A stretch of 64,000 bases of DNA from Bacillus cereus G9842 (GTDB lineage Bacteria; Bacillota; Bacilli; Bacillales; Bacillaceae_G), in NCBI RefSeq assembly GCF_000021305.1, contig NC_011772.1, positions 782,001-846,000 of the forward strand, written 5' to 3'. The position numbers and the translations under genes are program-made. Position 1 is the stretch's first letter, and every line of letters starts with the position of its first letter. Below the pieces are notes generated by a model, which was given only the letters and a program-made list of their open reading frames with translations, was not told the origin of the DNA and did not search any database. This document shows, piece after piece, positions 57,738-64,000 of this stretch.

Positions 57738-60034
57738 TAGCAAGAATGTGGAAATCTAAGTGGCAGTTGTTGATTCTATTATTTTCACTTATAGTTAGTG
57801 TTTATTTCGCTAGTTTAATAAAAGAATATCCTGAGATGGGTATATCTGTAAAAAAAGATTCTAACCAATATGTTATATATGACTTATCAAAATATAGTTG
57901 GGCAGGAAAAAGAGATTTCCAAATAGGAGATATTATAGAAAAAATTGATGACGAGTCACCATCTAAACATTTTACAGTTGGATCGTATCATTCAATTGAA
58001 CAAGCGAAAAAAATCACATTAAATAGGAATGGGGAAATAAAAGAGTATGAGATAAAATATACACCTTATAGTAAGCAATTATTTTATCATTTGTTCATTC
58101 CAGTTGGGTTTTATGTAGTATGTTTTTTGATGGCATTCTATCTTTTAATGTTTGTTCCTGAAATGAATCGTAGTACCATTAATCTAGTATATTTTTTAAT
58201 TTCTCTTGGTGTGAACTTTATTAGTATTATGGCTGTTGAAAGAGATGATATATTCTCTTTTATTGTGGCTTCAATTTCATTAGTATGTTCATTTACTTTC
58301 TTTATTCGGTTCATGATGTTGTATTTTTTGAATAATCAAATAAAGTTTTTGATACCAAAGCAATCAAAAGTTTTAAATGCAATATCGATATTCCTTATTA
58401 TAGTGAGTATTTTCGTATATATAGAACATAATGAATGGGCTAATTTGTTTACGATCATTTTAAGTTTGATATTATTTTGTTGTACAGTATACCTTTTAGT
58501 AAGATTTTATTTTAAAAGTAAAAATAGTAGTTACATTAAATATTTAAAAATTATTATTATTAGTTTTTTTGTGTCGGCAACCCCATTTGTTTGTTTATAT
58601 TTAATTCCAAATTTATATTATGGAGAAGAGTTTATAAGCAGTGAAACAACGGGGATTTTCTTTTTATTTATCCCAGTGTGCTTGTTTTATTTAGTAATTG
58701 CAGGGAAGTTGTTTAATTTTAGATTTATTATTCAGCGACTACCGCATTATATTATTTTATCTGTAGGGATTAACATATTTTTGGCAGTATTAACTATGGT
58801 AATTTTTGAAGAGAGTGAGGCAAGTCTATTAGAGTGGATAAAATTTAGAATTATTGCTATTATTATCTGTATTTGTTTTTTATATATTAAGGATTATATA
58901 GATTTTAAGTTGAGAAAAAGTTTATATCATCATCAAAAAAATTATCAATTCAGTTTGCATCGATTTTTACATCAAGCAAAAAATGAATATAAACTATCAA
59001 ATTTAATTTATAGTATGCGAAGAGAAATAGCGGATATTTTAAAACTTGAAGAGACGTGCTGCGTAGAAATAAATAAAATTGAGAAGTCTGTCCGTGTTTT
59101 GGATAGTGAATATGTTCCTCACCGGACGATAGAAACGTTATTTAATCATCAACTAGATACCTACAAGGTTGGTTCCATCGTACAGTTAGAAAAACACTTT
59201 GGATTTGTTTTATCTGCTTCAGCAGATAAAATGCTTATTTTATTGTGTAATTATAATGGAAAAGAAAATTTAAATGTAGATGAAGTAGTTTGGATTGAAA
59301 CATTATGTAATTATGCAGATTTATTATTAGAGTGTTCTAATCAAATTGAAGATTTATTAAAGCAATTACAGGAAATAAAAAGTTTAGAGCACCCACCCAT
59401 GTGGTTGGCGAGACTTATGTTCAAACTATCGGAAAAAGAACGAACAAATCTTGCAAGTGATATACATGATGGAGTTTTGCAAGATCAAATACGTTTAACT
59501 AGAAAATTTGAGAGTTATAATGAACGTGTTAAAGATGAGGAAATGAAAGATATACTTAATGAAATACATGAAGAGCTATTAGATCATATTTATACAATTC
59601 GTGAAACATGTAATAATTTGAGGCCGCCATTTTTATATGAAGTAGGTTTAAAACAAGCACTACTGAATTTATTTAAGCAGATTAATTTAAAAGCGACCTT
59701 TTTCTTCTATTATGATATTCCTGAAAGAATTGTTGTGCCTAGTATTGAACATGAACAAGCGATTTATCGAATTGTACAGGAGCTATTAAGTAACGCGATG
59801 AAACATTCAAAATCGACAAATGTAACGATAAGATTATTTCAAAAAGATGATTATCTATATTTAACTTATGTAGATAATGGGATCGGTATTAAGTTAGATG
59901 AAGTAAACTATTCTTATAACACATTAGGTTTGTCTGGGATTGTCACTAGGATACAAAGTTTGAATGGAGAGATGTCTGTTGAATCAAAACCTAATCTTGG
60001 TTTGCAAATACTTATTAAATTTAAAGATAATTAG
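57734..60034 (+). CDS. ComP-like sensor histidine kinase
   Basis: 766 residues, close to the 769 of B. subtilis ComP. The amino-terminal helix (about 13-32) is followed by an extracytoplasmic PDZ-like domain (about 33-110) and seven more helices up to about residue 395. A coiled linker with GAF-like features follows, then HisKA_3 (SDIHDGVLQDQIRL, phosphorylated His near 580) and an HATPase domain with ELLSNAMKHSK and DNGIGI. The likely partner is the LuxR-type gene 60 bases downstream. ComP recognises the ComX pheromone; no comQ or comX lies nearby, so the signal is unknown. Confidence 0.88.
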   Translation: MIARMWKSKWQLLILLFSLIVSVYFASLIKEYPEMGISVKKDSNQYVIYDLSKYSWAGKRDFQIGDIIEKIDDESPSKHFTVGSYHSIEQAKKITLNRNGEIKEYEIKYTPYSKQLFYHLFIPVGFYVVCFLMAFYLLMFVPEMNRSTINLVYFLISLGVNFISIMAVERDDIFSFIVASISLVCSFTFFIRFMMLYFLNNQIKFLIPKQSKVLNAISIFLIIVSIFVYIEHNEWANLFTIILSLILFCCTVYLLVRFYFKSKNSSYIKYLKIIIISFFVSATPFVCLYLIPNLYYGEEFISSETTGIFFLFIPVCLFYLVIAGKLFNFRFIIQRLPHYIILSVGINIFLAVLTMVIFEESEASLLEWIKFRIIAIIICICFLYIKDYIDFKLRKSLYHHQKNYQFSLHRFLHQAKNEYKLSNLIYSMRREIADILKLEETCCVEINKIEKSVRVLDSEYVPHRTIETLFNHQLDTYKVGSIVQLEKHFGFVLSASADKMLILLCNYNGKENLNVDEVVWIETLCNYADLLLECSNQIEDLLKQLQEIKSLEHPPMWLARLMFKLSEKERTNLASDIHDGVLQDQIRLTRKFESYNERVKDEEMKDILNEIHEELLDHIYTIRETCNNLRPPFLYEVGLKQALLNLFKQINLKATFFFYYDIPERIVVPSIEHEQAIYRIVQELLSNAMKHSKSTNVTIRLFQKDDYLYLTYVDNGIGIKLDEVNYSYNTLGLSGIVTRIQSLNGEMSVESKPNLGLQILIKFKDN

Positions 60035-60097
60035 CTTTTGATGAGTCATCAGATGATAGGGTGATTTTGTGTGTAATGATATTGAAAGGATGAGAAT

Positions 60098-60754
60098 ATG
60101 ATTTCAATACTTGTAGTAGATGATCATGTTGCAGTAGGATTAGGGACGAAGGCGTTAATTGAAAAATACGATGAGATGAATGTAGATGTAGTTCATAATA
60201 GTATAGAAGTAGAAAAAATAATTAAGAATCAAAAATATGATGTTTACTTAATTGATTTACAAATGCCGAATATAAACGGTTTAGAGTTATCTAAGAAAAT
60301 ATTAAAGATACATTCAGAGGCATCGATCCTTATTTTTACAGGATTTGATGTATTTGCACATTATAATTTGCTAATAGATAATGGGATTCTTGGTGTATTG
60401 AGTAAAACTTCTTCTGAGGAGCAAGTGATAAATGCAATACACCATGCAGTGAAAAAAGAAGTTGTTTTACCTTATCAATTAGTTAGGCAATTGAGAATAA
60501 CAGAAAATATATCAAATATAAGCATAGAAGATGGACCCGAAAGGGCAGTATCTTTAAATGAAGAAGAGAAAAAAATCCTAGTTGAAGTAAGTAAGGGGAA
60601 AACAAATAGAGAGCTTGCCGAAATATTAAATTTAAGTCAAAGGTCGGTAGAATATAAATTAACTGACATATTTCATAAGTTACAGGTGTCATCAAGGATG
60701 GAAGCAGTACAAAAGGCGCAAGAACTAGGGATTATTTATACTTTAACAATATGA
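60098..60754 (+). CDS. ComA-like NarL/LuxR response regulator
   Basis: 218 residues. Receiver domain: DDH near residue 8, phosphoacceptor Asp in YLIDLQMPNINGLELSKK (about residue 52), Thr in IFTGFD and Lys in LSKTSS. C-terminal LuxR helix-turn-helix: TNRELAEILNLSQRSVEYKLTDIFHKLQVSSRMEAV. The latter is strikingly like B. subtilis ComA (LSKRSIEYSLTSIFNKLNVGSR). Probably activated by the preceding ComP-like kinase. A ComA-box-like site lies about 160 bases downstream, before the adhesin gene. Confidence 0.9.
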   Translation: MISILVVDDHVAVGLGTKALIEKYDEMNVDVVHNSIEVEKIIKNQKYDVYLIDLQMPNINGLELSKKILKIHSEASILIFTGFDVFAHYNLLIDNGILGVLSKTSSEEQVINAIHHAVKKEVVLPYQLVRQLRITENISNISIEDGPERAVSLNEEEKKILVEVSKGKTNRELAEILNLSQRSVEYKLTDIFHKLQVSSRMEAVQKAQELGIIYTLTI

Positions 60755-60842
60755 AGCAATTAGGATTGGTTATATGTGTATAAGTGTAACTTGTTTATGA
60801 AAGAGAAAGATTTATATAAAACAAAATAAGGTTTATTTCGCT

Positions 60843-60882
60843 AGGCATAAGCTCAATATAATATTGGTTTATGCCTTTTTTA
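60843..60882 (+). terminator. Terminator of the ComPA-like operon
   Basis: AGGCATAA/TTATGCCT stem with a long loop and six Ts. Confidence 0.82.
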
Positions 60883-60912
60883 TTTATGTGATATGGATAA
60901 TTTTGGTTTTTC

Positions 60913-60950
60913 GCGCGGTTTCCCGCAAAAATAAATGCGTTCCCCCGTGC
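60913..60950 (+). promoter_or_regulatory. ComA-box-like site(s) upstream of the adhesin
   Basis: GCGCGG-TTTC-CCGCAA (60913-60928) matches the ComA box TTGCGG-N4-CCGCAA in 10 of 12 positions, with a perfect right half. A weaker copy ATGCGT-TCCC-CCGTGC (60935-60950) begins 22 bp later, two helical turns. These sit 60-70 bases upstream of the probable -10. Confidence 0.55.
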
Positions 60951-61106
60951 GTACTTTTCGTTTATGTATTTCAAGAAAATGGTTAACATTATATGTAGAG
61001 TTGAAAACTTAGTTGTCTTACTTAATGGATATAGACTAAAAAAGATAAATTGAAGTATTTAATTATATGTGTTTTAAGTACTTTAGTGAATAAAGAAAGG
61101 AGGAAA

Positions 61107-64000
61107 ATGAAGATATTGAATAAAAGAAAAAAAATAGGGCGTATTTGTTTAGCAAGTACGATTATTTTTACACAATTAAGTACATTAGATGCTTTATCAA
61201 GTACAGCTTATGCAATTGAAGATAATCAAGAAATAAAATTATTGTTACAATCTGAAAAGAATAAAGCGCAGGTAGATGAAGAAATAGTATTAAGAATAAT
61301 GGAATTGAAAAAAACTGGTGACAAAGTTGAGATTGTAGTGCCAGAAGGTATGGAATTTGATGAAGAGGCGACTAAACTATTGAATGAACGAAATGGCACG
61401 TCTGAAAGAATTCGTTTAATAGAAAATGCGGTAATTCAAATTGAGAAAAATTCACAAAGTAAAGCTTTAGATGTAGTACGTTTGTCGGTGAAAGGAAAAA
61501 GGCCTGGAACTTATAAATTCGAGACGAAGCTAAAGCAAGGGAATCAAGAAGTTCAATCGAAAATAAATCCAATAGTATATATTACTGAAAATCCAATGGT
61601 GAAAGGGACTTCTGAAGAGAAGAAGTCTGACATCATTCATCAAAGTGATAAAGAAGAAAAAAGCGAAAAAAATGTAGAAATCCATAATGAAGAAGGCACT
61701 GGGCTAAAAGAAGTAAGCTCTGAAGAAAGCAAAGAAAATGTCGTGAAACAGAAAGAAACAACTCAAGCAGAAATAGAAAAAATAATTGATTCAGAAAAAA
61801 CACATGTTGAAGAAGTGAAAAATGAAGAAAAAGCGTCTAATGAAAAAGCGACTATAGAAAAGGTAGAAGAGCGCTTAGAGAACCAGGAAGTTAAACATGC
61901 TGTAGTAAATGGCACAGTAGATGTTTATGATGATAAAACATTTAGAGAAGCGTTGAATGATAAGAGTGTTTCAAAGATTAACATCAAAAACGACTTTACT
62001 GTAAATCACCCTGCATATGGTTTTCTCACTTTTCCAGTTAGATCAGATTTGGTGATTGAAGGAAATGGTCATACTGTTGACTTTGGAGGGCTATGTGGGG
62101 TTTTCACAGCTACTGTGGCGAATAAAATGAATCTTACTATACGAAATATAAACATTCTTGGAAGTAACTATTATGGACCGTTTCGGATGGATGCACCTCC
62201 GAATTCTAACTCTGCTTTTATAAAATATGAAAACTTGAGTTATATAGGACCGCAGTTAACGTGTTCTTATAATGCGGATGTTATATTTGCTGGTAAGCTG
62301 AATGTTCAATCGGTTGAAAAATACACGTCATTAGACGGAAAATCTATTCCAACTATCGGTACAGATACACAGCAAAATGTTGAAGCGACAAATGTGAAAT
62401 TTCTTGAAGGTACTCATTATACTGGTAGTACTAAAAAATCAGCAGTATTTGGGCTATTTAATGGTGGAACAGTAGATGTAGGGAAAGATGCCATTATTGA
62501 TGTTTCAGCATCTGATACTGGCGGAGAAAATCCGCAGGCAGTAATTGTAACGCAAGGGCAGTTTATAATCCATGACGGTGCAAAAGTTAACGTGAATACA
62601 ACTTCAACTAGCAATCGAGGCGGAATACGTGTTGAAGGAACAAATTCGGGGATTACTGTAAAAAAGAATGCAGAGTTGAACATTAATACAAAAGGTAATC
62701 TAGGTTACAATGCGCTTTATCTAGGACCAAGTGCAAATCTTAAAGTTGCTGATAGTGCGAAATTAACTGTGAAATCAGAAAACACATCAACTTCTACGCA
62801 AGCAAGTGTATATGCAGGGAATGGAAGCTCTTTTATAATTGGTGAAAAATCAACGTTCGATGTACATTCCGATGGAACTGGATCAAAAAACCTTATTTAT
62901 ATTGGTACAAATGCAAAGTTCCAATTCGCAAATGCTGAAAGAGTAAATTTGGCATTAGATAATTCTCATGCATCAAGTAGGCTAATTTATATGTATGGTG
63001 TAAGTGGAGTATTAGATGTAGATGTACAGCGTGTAAAAGCTTGGAAAAATGGTGTGTCAATCGATGATGATGATAAACCAAGTTACATCTGGAATCCGAT
63101 GTATGGAATGCAGGTTAAATATAATTATAGTGACGTTAGAGAAGCAGTAGGGAATTCATTAACTGAAAAAGTACAAAATGATTTCCGAGAAAACTTCCGA
63201 ACGCAAAACTTTAAAAGAGTACTATTTGAATATATTCCAAATGTAGCAGTTTCTATTGATGAATTAACAGATAATCAGAATAAAGAAAACAGTCATATTA
63301 TTACGGGTGTTACAAATCCAGGTGCGTTAGTGCGTTTATCAGGAGACGATGCAATTCCAAGTCCAACAATTGATTCTTCTGATATAAATATTTCTGAAAA
63401 GTATCACGTAGTTGCTGATAGTGAAGGGAAATATTCATTTACTTTGCCTAAAGGGAAATATTTAACGGCTGGAAATACAGTAAAAGCTTTCTCGTATTTA
63501 AATGGTAAATTTGCTGAGTCAAAAACAATTGTTAAGGATGAAACAGCTCCAGAAAAGCCTATTCTTGAGGAACCAATTAAAGATATATCCGAAAAGTTTC
63601 AAGGAAAAGCTGAACCAAATTCATTCGTACATATTTATAGTGAGGATGTGCTAATTGGATCGGTGAAAGCAGATGCTAACGGAATATATACATTTGTAAT
63701 ACCAGAAGAGAAAAGACCTTTAGTTCCTGGAACTAAATATTATGCAACAGCTACAGATGCAGCAGGAAACGTAAGTGAGAAATCTGATCTCGTTAGCGTG
63801 AAAGATACAATGCCACCGACAGCTAGTCCGGTTACTCAAGTAATCAAAATTGGGGATGATTTATCGGATAATGCGAAAGATTATGTAACGAATGTAAATG
63901 ATAATGCAGGTATTTCTGATAGTAATCTTTCTTACAAAGTTACGAAAAACCCAGATGTATCGAAAATAGGATATGTTGAAGCTGAAGTTACAATAACGGA
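61107..64000 (+). CDS. Large secreted adhesin-like surface protein, 3' truncated
   Basis: Frame open from ATG 61107 (AAAGGAGGAAA upstream) to the window end: 964 complete codons, no stop. A long signal peptide (KKIGRICLASTIIFTQLST..., cleaved after AYA) is followed by a small beta domain and a Glu/Lys-rich linker (about 165-265). A pectate-lyase-like beta-helix/adhesive domain with repeated parallel-strand units (about 265-670) comes next, then Ig-like repeats (G-x-A-x-P-x-[AS]-x-V plus V-K-A-D-A-N-G-x-Y-x-F; about 710 on). An LPXTG sorting signal would be expected beyond the window. Downstream of the ComPA-like system, so quorum-type control is possible. Confidence 0.88.
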   Translation, partial: MKILNKRKKIGRICLASTIIFTQLSTLDALSSTAYAIEDNQEIKLLLQSEKNKAQVDEEIVLRIMELKKTGDKVEIVVPEGMEFDEEATKLLNERNGTSERIRLIENAVIQIEKNSQSKALDVVRLSVKGKRPGTYKFETKLKQGNQEVQSKINPIVYITENPMVKGTSEEKKSDIIHQSDKEEKSEKNVEIHNEEGTGLKEVSSEESKENVVKQKETTQAEIEKIIDSEKTHVEEVKNEEKASNEKATIEKVEERLENQEVKHAVVNGTVDVYDDKTFREALNDKSVSKINIKNDFTVNHPAYGFLTFPVRSDLVIEGNGHTVDFGGLCGVFTATVANKMNLTIRNINILGSNYYGPFRMDAPPNSNSAFIKYENLSYIGPQLTCSYNADVIFAGKLNVQSVEKYTSLDGKSIPTIGTDTQQNVEATNVKFLEGTHYTGSTKKSAVFGLFNGGTVDVGKDAIIDVSASDTGGENPQAVIVTQGQFIIHDGAKVNVNTTSTSNRGGIRVEGTNSGITVKKNAELNINTKGNLGYNALYLGPSANLKVADSAKLTVKSENTSTSTQASVYAGNGSSFIIGEKSTFDVHSDGTGSKNLIYIGTNAKFQFANAERVNLALDNSHASSRLIYMYGVSGVLDVDVQRVKAWKNGVSIDDDDKPSYIWNPMYGMQVKYNYSDVREAVGNSLTEKVQNDFRENFRTQNFKRVLFEYIPNVAVSIDELTDNQNKENSHIITGVTNPGALVRLSGDDAIPSPTIDSSDINISEKYHVVADSEGKYSFTLPKGKYLTAGNTVKAFSYLNGKFAESKTIVKDETAPEKPILEEPIKDISEKFQGKAEPNSFVHIYSEDVLIGSVKADANGIYTFVIPEEKRPLVPGTKYYATATDAAGNVSEKSDLVSVKDTMPPTASPVTQVIKIGDDLSDNAKDYVTNVNDNAGISDSNLSYKVTKNPDVSKIGYVEAEVTIT

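Larger units (their letters stand above)
60755..61106. other. Intergenic region before the adhesin
   Basis: About 350 bases containing the response-regulator terminator (60843-60882), the ComA-like boxes (60913-60950) and the adhesin promoter region with TATATG near 60990. Confidence 0.5.

Overview
The window looks like a chromosomal segment of a Bacillus cereus group organism (B. cereus, B. thuringiensis or B. anthracis). The DNA is AT-rich and Shine-Dalgarno sequences are strong. It carries spore genes typical of the group (cotJABC, an alpha/beta SASP, the S-type endospore appendage genes ena1A/ena1B/ena1C, yheA-D), an EntC-like SH3/3D cell-wall protein, and a SigB-type katE-yfkM pair. I see no rRNA, tRNA, IS element, prophage or CRISPR array. 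The first gene is cut at its 5' side and the last, a large surface adhesin, is cut at its 3' side.

Layout. 1-12 kb: the tail of a MupG-like protein, the EntC-like secreted protein, a YknXYZ-like ABC efflux operon with a clustered-repeat promoter, a YwaF-like membrane protein, an orphan pair of Opp-type permeases, BrnQ, and cotJABC. 12-18.8 kb: Ku with a SigG-type promoter, a yybP-ykoY (Mn2+) riboswitch ahead of a YkvA-DedA pair, the ena1 cluster, and a secreted multidomain phosphoesterase. 18.8-29 kb: an amino-acid permease, a NapA/GerN-type antiporter, and the MurNAc recycling unit murR-murQ-murP-mupG with two clear MurR-type palindromes. After these come DoxX, an SnoaL-like gene and a DMT exporter with a divergent Lrp regulator. 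29-37 kb: small regulator/effector modules. They are a GNAT (NAGS-like) gene behind an ARG box, an SDR gene behind a 19-bp-spacer MerR promoter, a paired SMR pump with TetR and an MFS pump sharing four matching operators, and an HxlR regulator with a lipoprotein and an MdaB-type reductase. 37-51.5 kb: katE-yfkM, an orphan EcsB, a lysine-riboswitch permease, gapN, a BmrCD-like heterodimeric ABC exporter preceded by two short leader ORFs and terminators, and a TcyABC-like uptake system. 51.5-64 kb: sspB, yheD, yheC, yheB and yheA, then a ComP/ComA-like two-component system followed by a ComA-box-like site and a large pectate-lyase-fold/Ig-repeat adhesin.

The observations I rate highest are four. 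(1) The ComP/ComA-like system has a duplicated leader, a 10-codon ORF overlapping the kinase start, and a near-ComA-box between the regulator and the adhesin. (2) Two leader peptides sharing the residues VNVMGL lie upstream of the BmrCD-like exporter. (3) A compact tRNA-like three-way junction lies in the predicted sspB leader. (4) The Mn2+ riboswitch has tandem hairpins that could act as a terminator/antiterminator switch for YkvA-DedA. All calls come from reading the sequence and from remembered family features; no searches or folding programs were run.
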